Translations under genes and position numbers: made by a program | The notes under the pieces: generated by a model | What the model was told of the DNA's origin: nothing | Database searches by the model: none | Seen by the model: only the letters and a program-made list of their open reading frames with translations | Part shown: piece after piece, positions 16,520 through 25,590 of the stretch | Layout of the letters: every line of letters begins with the position of its first letter | Position numbering within the stretch: the first letter of the stretch is position 1 | NCBI GenBank assembly: GCA_001563335.1 | Contig: LRSL01000109.1 | Span: forward strand, 60,546 to 124,545 | Source of the DNA: Candidatus Thorarchaeota archaeon SMTZ1-45 | Lineage (GTDB): Archaea; Asgardarchaeota; Thorarchaeia; Thorarchaeales; Thorarchaeaceae | DNA: 64,000 bases | Reading direction: 5' to 3'

Positions 16520-17518
16520 CTAACTGAAGACTTCTGGATTCAAGATGTTCGGGGGTTTCTCACCTTTAAGGAAAGCTAGGATGCCAGATACAATACTTTC
16601 TGATTGGCGTTGAACTGTTTCAACTGTATTTCCTCCCATATGAGGCATTACAGTGACATTGTCAAGCTCAAGAAACTCATTATCACAATCAACAGGTTCC
16701 ATGGAGAAGACATCTAGACCTGCACCTGCAATCACCCCTTTTTTCAAAGCCTCAAGAAGGGCAAATTCATCAGTTATTGATGCTCTTGCAGTGTTAATCA
16801 GAACTGCAGACCTCTTCATCTTCTCAAACTCTTTGGCTCCTAACATTCCTTGAGTTTCGTCAGTGGGTGGACAATGTATAGTGATAATATCTGACTGAGT
16901 CAATAGTTCGTCAAGCTCAACAATTCTTCCGCATACTTCTTCGACCTTTTGGGGTTCAACATATGGGTCCATCACAAGAATCTTCACACCAAACCCCTGC
17001 AAGCGTTTTGCCACCTCAAAACCAATCTGACCAAGTCCAATTATACCAACCGTTCTCCCATAGAGCTCGATGCCCATGAGACTAGTGTACATATTTGCAA
17101 AATCTTTGAAGTCATCCACAAAGAAATCATTTTTGAGAAATCGTTCAGCAGCCACTATGTTTCTCGCTTGAGCCAGCATCAGTGCGATTGTGTGCTCTGC
17201 CACTGCAATTGTATTTCGACCTGGTACTGCTAGTACTGGTATTTTGTTATCAGTTGCTGCTTGGAGTGATATATTGTTGGGAGAACCTCTAACCGATCCA
17301 ATCAGTTTCAGCTCAGTCTGTTCAATAATTTCCTCTTTTATCTCATCACCCTCCACAATTACTATCTCGAAGTTATCATCCTTAATTTTCTGAAGCAATG
17401 AATCGCTCATATGTAGTTTGCCAGTTTCTAGCCAGCTTTGATAGCTAACCTCGAGACCTGCATCTTGTAGTTTCTTTATACCAGAATCGGTCAAGGGAGC
17501 TGTGATAAGAACACGCAA
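16520..17518 (-). CDS. D-isomer-specific 2-hydroxyacid dehydrogenase (SerA-like)
   Basis: This 332-residue NAD(P)-dependent dehydrogenase belongs to the 2-hydroxyacid dehydrogenase family that includes phosphoglycerate dehydrogenase. The Rossmann motif GLGQIG is at 161-166 and the catalytic triad reads R245 (NTARAS), E274 (SMEP) and H293 (PHMGG). It lacks the C-terminal ACT regulatory domain of classical SerA. The start is TTG at 17518, supported by GGAGG nine bases upstream. As first gene of the kinase-aldolase-aldehyde oxidoreductase operon it more likely acts in sugar-acid breakdown than in serine synthesis. Confidence 0.85.
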   Translation of the reverse strand: MRVLITAPLTDSGIKKLQDAGLEVSYQSWLETGKLHMSDSLLQKIKDDNFEIVIVEGDEIKEEIIEQTELKLIGSVRGSPNNISLQAATDNKIPVLAVPGRNTIAVAEHTIALMLAQARNIVAAERFLKNDFFVDDFKDFANMYTSLMGIELYGRTVGIIGLGQIGFEVAKRLQGFGVKILVMDPYVEPQKVEEVCGRIVELDELLTQSDIITIHCPPTDETQGMLGAKEFEKMKRSAVLINTARASITDEFALLEALKKGVIAGAGLDVFSMEPVDCDNEFLELDNVTVMPHMGGNTVETVQRQSESIVSGILAFLKGEKPPNILNPEVFS

Positions 17519-17562
17519 TCAATAGAACCTCCAATTTCAGGGTTGCCATGTATTGCTTCATC

Positions 17563-17650
17563 CCTTTAAAGATTCAGCGAATTATTGAGATTCTAACCAG
17601 TTTGTGGTACAAACCACGATGTAGTTCAAAGATTGTCCACTCCTTATATT
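17563..17650. promoter_or_regulatory. Divergent promoter with central dyad GTGGT-N4-ACCAC
   Basis: Between the sugar-acid operon (minus) and the ABC exporter genes (plus) a TATA candidate CTTTAAAG lies at 17564-17571 for the minus strand and CCTTATATT at 17643-17650 for the plus strand. A perfect 5-base dyad, GTGGT-ACAA-ACCAC, sits between them at 17604-17617, about equally far from both. It is a candidate shared operator. With TATA near 17647, the exporter mRNA would start only about ten bases before its ATG. Confidence 0.45.
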
Positions 17651-17682
17651 CATTCTATACATGTTCATACTCGTGATTTACA

Positions 17683-18429
17683 ATGTCTGAATCTGCAATA
17701 ACGATAACAAATCTGACAAAACGATTTGGTGACATCACAGCTGTTGACAACCTCAGTCTTGAAATTGGATGGGGTGAGCTGTTTGGTATCCTCGGACCCA
17801 ATGGTGCTGGGAAGAGTACAACAGTCAATATTCTGAACACGCTTCTGGAGCCTACTGATGGCTCAGCGACGGTTGACGGGCATGATGTTGTCTTTGATCC
17901 AGAAGGTGTGCGAGAGGTGATTGGAGTTTGTCCTCAAGAGCCTGCGTTTTATCGTTTCCTTACTGGTGAAGAGAACATCTCCCTAATGGGAGAGATGCAT
18001 CTCGTGCCAAAGGACATCCTCAAGGAGCGAATCAAGACCATGGTTGAGAAGATTGGTATGGAGGACCACATCAAGAGGCGTGCTAAAGACTACAGCGGCG
18101 GAATGATTCGTCGGATTAGTATGCTCATGGCATTGATCAACGATCCAAAGGTTGCATTGTTAGACGAACCTACAGTTGCCATGGACCCAAAATCTCGTCG
18201 AGCTGTCTGGGACTTCATTCGTGAGCTGAAAGAGCAAGGGAAAGTAATCATCCTCACAACACACTATATGGAAGAGGCTCAAGAGCTCTGCGACAGAGTT
18301 GCCATCATTGATGAGGGTGCCCTCATTGCTCTTGGTTCCCCTGCGGAATTAATGGAAGAACATAGGGCAAAGAACTTGGAAGAAGTCTTCTTGAAGCTCA
18401 CTGGGAAGAAGCTGAGGGAGGCAGTGTAG
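17683..18429 (+). CDS. ABC-2 type exporter ATPase
   Basis: This 248-residue protein is the nucleotide-binding subunit of an ABC-2 exporter, of the DrrA/CcmA-like class. It shows Walker A GPNGAGKST (about 39-47), the Q-loop GVCPQEP, the signature YSGGMIRRI, Walker B KVALLDEPTVAMDP and the switch His in LTTHYMEE. It is followed after two bases by its permease. Substrates of this class include drugs, lipids and other hydrophobic molecules; the actual one is not evident. Confidence 0.92.
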   Translation: MSESAITITNLTKRFGDITAVDNLSLEIGWGELFGILGPNGAGKSTTVNILNTLLEPTDGSATVDGHDVVFDPEGVREVIGVCPQEPAFYRFLTGEENISLMGEMHLVPKDILKERIKTMVEKIGMEDHIKRRAKDYSGGMIRRISMLMALINDPKVALLDEPTVAMDPKSRRAVWDFIRELKEQGKVIILTTHYMEEAQELCDRVAIIDEGALIALGSPAELMEEHRAKNLEEVFLKLTGKKLREAV

Positions 18430-18431
18430 AT

Positions 18432-19592
18432 ATGAACCTACGACGTATACTCGCGTTAACAAAGAAAGAGTTAAGGAAGACTACAAGAGAAACTGCTGTT
18501 CTTTTCCTTCTCATAATATTTCCAATCATGATTACCTTCGTATTTGGTTTTGCATTTGGTGCAATTGGAGGTGGAAACACTACAAGTTTCGATGTTGGCC
18601 TTCTGAATCTGGATAGTACAGGAACAGAAGCAGATTGGAGTTATGCATTTACTGGCAATCTGACTACTTCTGAGATTTTCACTGTCTATAACTTCAACGA
18701 TAATGCCACTGGACAAGATGCACTGCTCCAGGGTAATCTCGATGCGTTCATAATCATACCAGAGGGATTTGGTAATAGTGTTGAGTCATACTATGGAGCC
18801 CCATTTGACCCTAGTGCATGGGCAAACACAACAATTGGTCTCTATGTTGATAGTGGATCTATGATAGCAGTTTCAGCAGTTCCTCCTCTCGTTCAGGAAG
18901 CTCTGATGAAAACTATCTTTGGTAGCGATGCAATAGCTATCGGTCTTCCAGTTGAAATTGGAAGTCCAGCACTCGTTGAGTCAAGTACCTTTACTCAATG
19001 GGATTACATGGCTCCAGGAATCTTCGCTTTTGCAGCCATATTCATGACAATGATTGTCGCTCAGACAATGACTGTCGAGAGAGACGAAGGACTTCTTAAA
19101 AGACTCAGAACCACACCAGCCTCATCAGCAGACTATTTGGTAAGTCAAACAGTGTCCTACATGATCATTGCAGTAGTACAGGTTGCCCTTGTTCTTGCAT
19201 CGTCTTTCGCGATTGGTTATAGACCAGCGAGTGGGATAGCAGGAGTCGCGTTCACCTTTGTCATAGCTTTAGCATTCTCTCTGGTTGCAGTCGGATTCGG
19301 TCTGATTTCTGCGACAATCTCAAAGTCTGCCGAAGCAGCCACTGGAATGAGCTTCATCTTCATAATGCCTCAGATGTTCTTTGGAACATTCATGCCCGTT
19401 GGTGGCGTAACTGAGGCGATTTCGATGTTCATTCCAAGTAAATATGTCACTGATGCATTAACGACTCTCTTCCTGAGAGGCGCTCCAATAACAACTCCAG
19501 TCATCTGGACTAACTTGGCAATAGTGTCAGTGGTCGGGGTTCTGCTAGTTATTGTGGGAATCTTTCTGTTTGAGAGATTCAGTTCACGCTAG
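18432..19592 (+). CDS. ABC-2 type exporter permease
   Basis: This 386-residue membrane protein partners the ATPase immediately upstream. A hydrophobic helix at about 22-45 is followed by a large extracellular domain with several N-x-S/T sites (about 50-190), then five to six helices from about 195 to the end, the usual ABC-2 layout. The conserved EDEGLLKRLRTTP-like coupling segment (here ERDEGLLKRLRTTPASS, about 216-232) is present. The stop codon lies in the first bases of a strong terminator hairpin. Confidence 0.9.
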   Translation: MNLRRILALTKKELRKTTRETAVLFLLIIFPIMITFVFGFAFGAIGGGNTTSFDVGLLNLDSTGTEADWSYAFTGNLTTSEIFTVYNFNDNATGQDALLQGNLDAFIIIPEGFGNSVESYYGAPFDPSAWANTTIGLYVDSGSMIAVSAVPPLVQEALMKTIFGSDAIAIGLPVEIGSPALVESSTFTQWDYMAPGIFAFAAIFMTMIVAQTMTVERDEGLLKRLRTTPASSADYLVSQTVSYMIIAVVQVALVLASSFAIGYRPASGIAGVAFTFVIALAFSLVAVGFGLISATISKSAEAATGMSFIFIMPQMFFGTFMPVGGVTEAISMFIPSKYVTDALTTLFLRGAPITTPVIWTNLAIVSVVGVLLVIVGIFLFERFSSR

Positions 19593-19621
19593 GAGTCCCA
19601 AATGGGACTCCTCATTTTTTC
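19591..19621 (+). terminator. Hairpin-plus-U-run terminator overlapping the permease stop
   Basis: AGGAGTCCC and GGGACTCCT form a perfect nine-base stem around a four-base loop (19591-19612), followed by CATTTTTTCT. The upstream gene's TAG stop is partly inside the stem. This is unusually like a bacterial intrinsic terminator; in archaea the U-run alone can suffice. Confidence 0.75.
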
Positions 19622-19680
19622 TGTTAGCCTTATTAGGGAGATTAATTGAAAGTGAATTCGTTTGATGTTGAGGTGTGCAA

Positions 19681-20358
19681 ATGAGTTCTGATGAAATTGA
19701 AACAGATGAGGATATGATTAAACAAGCGAAGCAACTTCTTCTGCTCACAGATTTGGTTGACAAATATCCACAAGTGGTTTCACGTAGAGTTGCAGGACTG
19801 GTCTATATCCTAATTGGTGGTGGAATCTCATTTGCCACACTTATTCTAATGTCACTACAGAATCTTATAGGACCTGGAGATCCATTCCTGGTGAATATTG
19901 GATTTGTTATAATCAGCCTTGTCTTTTCTTGGGTCATTGGCTTTAGACTGATTGTTCCACTTACGCAATCATACCCAGCAGAACCAAGTAGATCTGAAGG
20001 TGGAGGACTGATTCTTGTATTGTGGGGGGTTATTGGAGTAGCTATTGTGGTATCATCTCTTGTACTATTCCAAATGGGATTGCATCTACTATTCCCATCA
20101 ATACTCCAATTCATAATGGGTTTTGGCTTCACAATTAACTATCTAGCTGGAAGAAGGTCTAGCACTTATGACTTCTACTCTAGAGAACATCTCTACTTTT
20201 CAATAGCAATTTTTCTCAGCATAATTCCAATGCTGATTTTTCTTGAAGCGGCATACCTGATTCTTATTGTAGTGGATATGGGTGGAATCTATATTATTGG
20301 GATATTCATGTTAATCACTGCTGAACGACTTCTTCTGGAGAGTAAAAGGCAGGGATAG
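19681..20358 (+). CDS. Six-helix membrane protein, unknown
   Basis: I do not recognise this 225-residue protein. After an acidic N-terminus (SSDEIETDEDMIKQAKQ) there are about six hydrophobic helices in three pairs, with short loops. The ATG at 19681 has GAGGTG five bases upstream, which favours it over a GTG two codons earlier. It is followed two bases later by a winged-helix regulator, so the two are an operon; the pairing of a membrane protein with such a regulator is common in archaea and may mean that the regulator controls this gene. Confidence 0.75.
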   Translation: MSSDEIETDEDMIKQAKQLLLLTDLVDKYPQVVSRRVAGLVYILIGGGISFATLILMSLQNLIGPGDPFLVNIGFVIISLVFSWVIGFRLIVPLTQSYPAEPSRSEGGGLILVLWGVIGVAIVVSSLVLFQMGLHLLFPSILQFIMGFGFTINYLAGRRSSTYDFYSREHLYFSIAIFLSIIPMLIFLEAAYLILIVVDMGGIYIIGIFMLITAERLLLESKRQG

Positions 20359-20360
20359 AG

Positions 20361-20711
20361 TTGAGTCTCGATGGGGACCTCCTATCTGCATTGGTAGGAC
20401 TCATGGAAGAGGACCGTGAGACCATGGTCCCCACACGACTCTCTGTTTTGGTCTACCTGTATTTCACGCAACATGCGACATTCCCTGTCCTTCAGAAGAA
20501 ACTTGGGCTCACATCAGGGAATCTGTCAAGCCATCTAAGAAAGTTGGAAGAATTAGGTCTGATTCGAATCTCAAAGAGATTTGTCGATCTCAAACCTACA
20601 ACCTTCGCAGTTCTGACCAAGGAGGGAGCTGAGCGTGTAAGGACACAGATGGTTCGTATGCGTGAGCTTGTTTCGATGGTTGTGGATAAGGAACCACAAT
20701 CAAATGAGTAG
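20361..20711 (+). CDS. Winged-helix transcriptional regulator (HTH_34-like)
   Basis: This 116-residue protein is a small winged-helix DNA-binding regulator. The recognition region is FPVLQKKLGLTSGNLSSHL (about 39-57), with the preceding helix RLSVLVYLYFTQ and a following wing, which fits the archaeal HTH_34/ArsR-like group. It starts at TTG 20361 with AGGGA five bases upstream and is coupled to the membrane protein gene before it. Its last 12 bases overlap the end of the convergent SCP2 gene. Confidence 0.82.
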   Translation: MSLDGDLLSALVGLMEEDRETMVPTRLSVLVYLYFTQHATFPVLQKKLGLTSGNLSSHLRKLEELGLIRISKRFVDLKPTTFAVLTKEGAERVRTQMVRMRELVSMVVDKEPQSNE

Positions 20712-21032
20712 TTTTTGCAGCTTCAATAGATCCGGTACTTCGCCCTTTGTCTTGAGTTTCCCAGCGGAATATGCAGCCATAGGGCTCTCTGTTTTCTCTA
20801 TGATTGCAAAGAACACATGGGAGTCCATCGTTACTTGGAGCTCTGCATCAGTTTCTCCCTCTGCTACCTCAAGGAGTTCCGCATCACCAATCTTCATGAA
20901 CATCTTGGTATCAATATCAGGAAAGATGAACTGAAGCGTCTTGTTGTACTCCTTGAACCTACGCTGGATTTTTGGGTCTTCAAAACGTTCTCCAAGAGTA
21001 TGAAGCATCGCTATTATCTTCTCTTTGGTCAT
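20700..21032 (-). CDS. SCP2 sterol-transfer-domain protein
   Basis: This 110-residue protein fits the SCP2 fold, a lipid-binding domain with a hydrophobic tunnel. The pattern of strands KTLQFIFPDID, AELQVTMDSHVFFAIIEK and the C-terminal SAGKLKTKGEVPDLLKLQKLL helix-strand piece is typical of SCP2 proteins. It stands alone on the minus strand, converging on the winged-helix regulator gene with a 12-base overlap. In archaea these proteins may bind fatty or isoprenoid acyl compounds; the ligand here is unknown. Confidence 0.8.
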   Translation of the reverse strand: MTKEKIIAMLHTLGERFEDPKIQRRFKEYNKTLQFIFPDIDTKMFMKIGDAELLEVAEGETDAELQVTMDSHVFFAIIEKTESPMAAYSAGKLKTKGEVPDLLKLQKLLI

Positions 21033-21136
21033 ATAGACACCAAATTAAAGAATCGTAATTACCGAGTTATAACTTTCCCGACCGTGAAATTAATACAGGG
21101 GTTCCCAAAAAAAGCGATGATGAGGAGTGATACCTA

Positions 21137-22231
21137 ATGAGTGATGAAGATAACACGGAATCGCATGATGCATCTAGACAATCGAAAAAGGCATTTTATG
21201 CATGGGCAGGAGCTCTGGTCTTTGCAATTTGCTTTACATACTTAATTTGGGCATTGGGTCCTCTGCTTCAACCATTCATTTCAACATTCATAGAGCAAGA
21301 CCCAGGAGCAGACTATTACTACTGGCAGCTCACGACTCGAGATTTCATGACAATGTTCATTGTTTGGAGTTTTTATCTTGCACATCAGTTTTCAATCTGG
21401 GGTGCAATCTTCTGGGCACAAAGAAATCTAACTGAACTTAAGACAAAACCAACGACTAGTTTGACAAGGTACAATTGGTTTACATTGCTCATCAATGGAG
21501 CGTTCATTATCCTTCATTTAGTTCAAACCCACATATGGTTTGATGGGTTGGCACAAGATGTTCCGATTTGGACAAGTCAGGGTTCTGTCATAATAATGCT
21601 CGTTCTCATCTTGATCATCGAGAATCCGCGGCGCGGACTATTCATGGGTCGAAAACTAGGCAAACCAATGACAGCACAAGTTTCAGGCTTCTTCCGAAGA
21701 AATCATCAATATGTCATTGCGTGGGCTCTTGTCTACACCTTCTGGTTCCATCCGATGACTTATGATCCCCAATTATTGACTGGCTTCTTCTACATGTTCC
21801 TGCTATTCACCCAAGTTTCCTTAGCATATACAGTGGTCCATGTCAACCGTGGATGGGTGGTCTTGCTAGAGAGCTTTGTTGGAGTGCATGCGTTCTTTGT
21901 GGCGGTCTACAACACACTCATGACCCCGATTAGTTCCAGTGATATGTGGCCAATGTTTGCGTCCGGTTTTGCATTCATGTTTGTCTTCACATACATGTAT
22001 GCCTTCAAAGTAAGACGAGAAGTGCGGCTTGCTGTGATATTAGCATACTTTGGAGCGCTAACATGGATTTACCTTCCAAGTTCAATCGGTGGATATGGAA
22101 GAGAGATTAGTAGATTAATGATGCTTGAGTTTCTCTGGATACCAATCATACTTTACCTACTCGCAATCGTTTTCTCTGCAATTGTTTATCCCTATGTTAA
22201 ACGAAAAAGAAGTGTTCAAGTACAGGAATGA
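21137..22231 (+). CDS. Polytopic membrane protein with about ten helices, unknown
   Basis: I do not recognise this 364-residue protein. It has a hydrophilic N-terminus of about 25 residues and about nine or ten hydrophobic helices rich in Trp and aromatic residues, plus a basic C-terminus (KRKRSVQ). Conserved-looking polar residues inside the membrane (HQFSIWGAIFWAQRN, HLVQTHIWFD, FWFHPMTYDP) suggest a transporter or heme/quinone-type membrane enzyme, but no family signature is clear. AGGAG precedes the ATG. Its stop codon lies inside a terminator hairpin. Confidence 0.75.
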   Translation: MSDEDNTESHDASRQSKKAFYAWAGALVFAICFTYLIWALGPLLQPFISTFIEQDPGADYYYWQLTTRDFMTMFIVWSFYLAHQFSIWGAIFWAQRNLTELKTKPTTSLTRYNWFTLLINGAFIILHLVQTHIWFDGLAQDVPIWTSQGSVIIMLVLILIIENPRRGLFMGRKLGKPMTAQVSGFFRRNHQYVIAWALVYTFWFHPMTYDPQLLTGFFYMFLLFTQVSLAYTVVHVNRGWVVLLESFVGVHAFFVAVYNTLMTPISSSDMWPMFASGFAFMFVFTYMYAFKVRREVRLAVILAYFGALTWIYLPSSIGGYGREISRLMMLEFLWIPIILYLLAIVFSAIVYPYVKRKRSVQVQE

Positions 22232-22260
22232 GGGAAAGAGATTCCCTCATTCTACCTTTT
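22226..22260 (+). terminator. Hairpin terminator overlapping a stop codon
   Basis: GAATGAGGGAA and TTCCCTCATTC form a perfect eleven-base stem with a five-base loop (22226-22252), followed by TACCTTTTACTTG. The TGA stop of the membrane protein gene is within the left arm. This is the same arrangement as at 19591. Confidence 0.7.
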
Positions 22261-22481
22261 ACTTGTGGCTCCCAGAAGTCTGTTCACAGTAAAGTCCAAC
22301 ACAATTTGTTTATTCAGACTGAGGGTTGATTCAAATTCATGTAGTTATATGAAGCAATGATGAGAGTAACTAGAACACGTGTTCTGAAAATTGAAATTAA
22401 CGCTGTGAAGCCCCTGTCAGAAAGATTATATCGCCCATCACGATGGAGCCGATGTCACTACGGATCCTTGGAGAATGTTTC

Positions 22482-25400
22482 ATGGTCAGCGATTCAGCCG
22501 AAAAAACAAAACAGAAGACCAAGCCCACGGATGTACTTGTAATTGGAGGTGGTATGGCTGGTATCAATGCAGCCCTTGGGCTGGCAAATGGTGGTCATGT
22601 AGCACACATGATTGAAAAGACAGTTGCCATCGGTGGTAACTATGTTGCAATCTACAAGATTTTCCCAGCACTAGAGTGCTCAGCATGTGTAATGACTCCT
22701 CTGACATCTTTTGTTGGAAAACATCCGAACATCAAAATTCATCCTCTCGCAACAGTGGAAAAAGTGACAGGTGGAGAGGGTGACTTCACAGCCACGATTC
22801 GACAAAAGGCTCGGTACGTAAACCCAGATACATGTACAGGTTGTCAATTGTGTATCAGGTCTTGTCCTGTTGAGGTGCCAAATGAATATGACTTTGGACT
22901 CTCACTCCGAAAGGCAATCTACATGAACTTTCCACAACAGATTCCGTTGTTGGCTACAATCGATCGAGAGTCTTGTATAGGCTGTGGAACTTGTGCATCA
23001 GTTTGTCCAAATGATTGCATTATATATGATGATGAAGACAAAGTTTACGACCTCAACGTTGGTTCAATCATTGTAGCCACTGGTTTTGAAGAGTACAAAC
23101 CATTAGATTATGGGGAATATGGATATGGTGTATTTCCAAATGTTGTAACAGCATTAGAATATGATAGACAGACTCACCCAACTGGTCCAACAGATGCACA
23201 CATGGTGCGACCTTCAGATGGAAAGGAACCTGAGCGAATACTGTTTGTGAACTGTGTTGGTAGCAGAGATGTCAGGGAGAATATCAGTGGTTATAGCAAA
23301 CACTGCAACAGGGTATGTTGCTCATTTGGAATAAAACTAGCTCAGGTAACAAGAATGCATTATCCAAAGGACCATTGCGAGATTATCTATACGTATATGG
23401 ACATGCGGACAGCCGGGAAGGCTTTGGAAGAATTCCTCTGGGACTCGCAGAAAAACCAAGGTATTAATTTCATTCGAGGACGTATTGCTGAAATACAGGA
23501 AGATCCAGATACACGTGATCTTTTCGTAAAGATGGAAGATACCGAATCTGGGAAAATCATCGAGCTCGATAAAATATCGATGGTGGTCCTTAATTGTAGT
23601 TTCAGACCCAGTAAGGGTTCTGAGGAACTGGCAAAAATTCTCAAAATAGATCTTGATGAAGCCGGATGGTTCAAAGAGAAACATCCCAATGCCGCCGCAT
23701 TAGAAACTAATCGACCAGGCATATACATTGCAGGATGTGCGCATGGTCCAAAGGATGGTACTGACTCTGTGAACGAAGGGAAAGGCGCTGCCATGGCGGC
23801 GCACTCGATTTTGCCAGTACCCACTCCAGAATCCCTACCGGAGATTCCTCCTGCAGAGGTTACTGATGAGCCACGTGTTGGTGTCTTCATTTGTCATTGT
23901 GGTGGGATTATAGGGAATGAGATAGACTCTCCAGGATTAGCAGAGTGGGCTAAGAATTTACCAAATGTAGCATATAGTACAGATTATATCTTCATGTGCA
24001 GTGACCCAGGGCAGGAACTTGTTACTCAAGCCATAAAGGAACATAAGCTTAACCGTGTTGTTGTTGGATCCTGTTCACCCCTGCAACATGAACAGACATT
24101 CAGAAGTGCCTTAGAAGCAGCAGGATTGTCAGGATATTATTTAGTAGGACCAGTTGGTCTTCGGGAACAACTAGCACTTGTGCATACAAAAGCCCCACGT
24201 GACATGCGCCAAGAGAAAGCACAGGACATGATTCGGAGTGCAGTTGCGAAGGCAATCAACAATGAGACTGTACCATTGAAAAAGGTCGAAGTCACGCGTG
24301 TTTCTATGGTGGTTGGAGGCGGTGTGTCTGGGATGACTGCCGCTTTGGATATTGCACGAAAAGGGTTTGAGGTAATCCTAGTTGAAAAACAAGACCAACT
24401 TGGTGGAAGATTGAATGAACTGCATCGCTTGTTTCCAGCCATGGAATCAGCACAGGACATTGTTGATGACTTGAAAGCTAAGGTTGAAGCGAACAAACGA
24501 ATTAAGTTGTTTCTAAATACAAAAGTTGTTGCCCGTGATGGTTCTTATGGTAATTATGATATCACTGTACAAAATCTCAAAACAGGCGAGAGAAATGTGC
24601 ATCGGATAGGTTCTATGGTTATTGCTGTTGGTACGGATGTTTATGAACCCAAGAAAGGGGAATATGGCTGGGAAGAGGTGCCAGCTGTGATCTCAACGCT
24701 TGAACTTGAAAGAAGATTGAGAAATGGCGACATAAAGAAAGCTCCAAAGAATCCCGTTTTCATCCATTGTGTTGGATCAAGACAAAACCCAGGTGAAGGA
24801 AACAGATATTGTTCTAGAGTCTGTTGTTCAGCAGTGATAACCATGCAGCATGAACTCAAGGAGTTATTCCCTGATATCAAGATATTCTCAGCTTACAAGG
24901 AGCATATCCGTCCATTTGCAACAGGTATGGAGGAATTGTGGAGAGAGAATAGACAGAATGGTGTGGCATATTTACAGTGGGAGCGTGATAGACCTGTAAC
25001 AGTTGAGAAAGACCCTGAAAATGAAGGAGCAATTGTCACAATATATGATATACTCTCCCAAGAAACATTCCAGATTAAATCAGAGCTTGTGGTATTAGCG
25101 TTGGGATTGGAAGCTCCTCATGACGTGAATGAGCTTGTCAAAGCAATGGGAATCAACAGGGGTCAAGATGGATTCCTTTTGGAAATGCACATGAAATTCA
25201 GACCGGTTGAAACAACAGTCCCAGGTGTCTTTCTTGGTGTGACCTATGCGAAAAATGTGAGTGATTCCGTGAACCAAGCACGAGGAGCAGCGAGCGAAGC
25301 CACTATTCCATTGAACTTGGGAACTGTGGAGATTGAACTTCTCACTGCAGAGGTTGATCAGGACTTATGTGTTGGATGTGACCTGTGTCATTATTCAGAA

Positions 25401-25586
25401 ATTTGTCCATATGATGCTGTTTCAATGATTGAGATTGAACCAGGTGTCAAGAAGAGTGTCACTGACGAGATGCGTTGTGAGGGGTGTGGAGCATGTTGTG
25501 CTATCTGCCCTACTGGAGCACGAGACCTCCGTTGGTGGCGTGAAAAGAGTTTTCTTGAGCAGACCTCGGAGATGCTGAGGGAGTAA
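22482..25586 (+). CDS. hdrA: Tandem HdrA-like flavoprotein (two FAD modules, four ferredoxin-type clusters)
   Basis: HdrA is the flavin subunit of heterodisulfide reductase and related electron-bifurcating complexes. This 1034-residue protein holds two HdrA units in series: FAD motif GGGMAG at 22-27, two 4Fe-4S sites at 118-128 and 165-175, an internal HdrA N-terminal-type domain starting near VGVFICHCGG (about 470-590), a second FAD motif GGGVSG near 610, and two C-terminal 4Fe-4S sites at 963-975 and 999-1009. There is no MvhD domain. I start at ATG 22482 because GGAG lies eight bases before it, not at 22443. Its partner is not obvious; the HdrB/HdrC pair at 26-27.6 kb is nearest. Confidence 0.88.
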   Translation: MVSDSAEKTKQKTKPTDVLVIGGGMAGINAALGLANGGHVAHMIEKTVAIGGNYVAIYKIFPALECSACVMTPLTSFVGKHPNIKIHPLATVEKVTGGEGDFTATIRQKARYVNPDTCTGCQLCIRSCPVEVPNEYDFGLSLRKAIYMNFPQQIPLLATIDRESCIGCGTCASVCPNDCIIYDDEDKVYDLNVGSIIVATGFEEYKPLDYGEYGYGVFPNVVTALEYDRQTHPTGPTDAHMVRPSDGKEPERILFVNCVGSRDVRENISGYSKHCNRVCCSFGIKLAQVTRMHYPKDHCEIIYTYMDMRTAGKALEEFLWDSQKNQGINFIRGRIAEIQEDPDTRDLFVKMEDTESGKIIELDKISMVVLNCSFRPSKGSEELAKILKIDLDEAGWFKEKHPNAAALETNRPGIYIAGCAHGPKDGTDSVNEGKGAAMAAHSILPVPTPESLPEIPPAEVTDEPRVGVFICHCGGIIGNEIDSPGLAEWAKNLPNVAYSTDYIFMCSDPGQELVTQAIKEHKLNRVVVGSCSPLQHEQTFRSALEAAGLSGYYLVGPVGLREQLALVHTKAPRDMRQEKAQDMIRSAVAKAINNETVPLKKVEVTRVSMVVGGGVSGMTAALDIARKGFEVILVEKQDQLGGRLNELHRLFPAMESAQDIVDDLKAKVEANKRIKLFLNTKVVARDGSYGNYDITVQNLKTGERNVHRIGSMVIAVGTDVYEPKKGEYGWEEVPAVISTLELERRLRNGDIKKAPKNPVFIHCVGSRQNPGEGNRYCSRVCCSAVITMQHELKELFPDIKIFSAYKEHIRPFATGMEELWRENRQNGVAYLQWERDRPVTVEKDPENEGAIVTIYDILSQETFQIKSELVVLALGLEAPHDVNELVKAMGINRGQDGFLLEMHMKFRPVETTVPGVFLGVTYAKNVSDSVNQARGAASEATIPLNLGTVEIELLTAEVDQDLCVGCDLCHYSEICPYDAVSMIEIEPGVKKSVTDEMRCEGCGACCAICPTGARDLRWWREKSFLEQTSEMLRE

Positions 25587-25590
25587 GTGC

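Noticed and set aside
22357..22542. 61-residue open frame upstream of the first HdrA
   Set aside because: It overlaps the start of hdrA in another frame and lacks support; hdrA has a good ribosome binding site at 22470.
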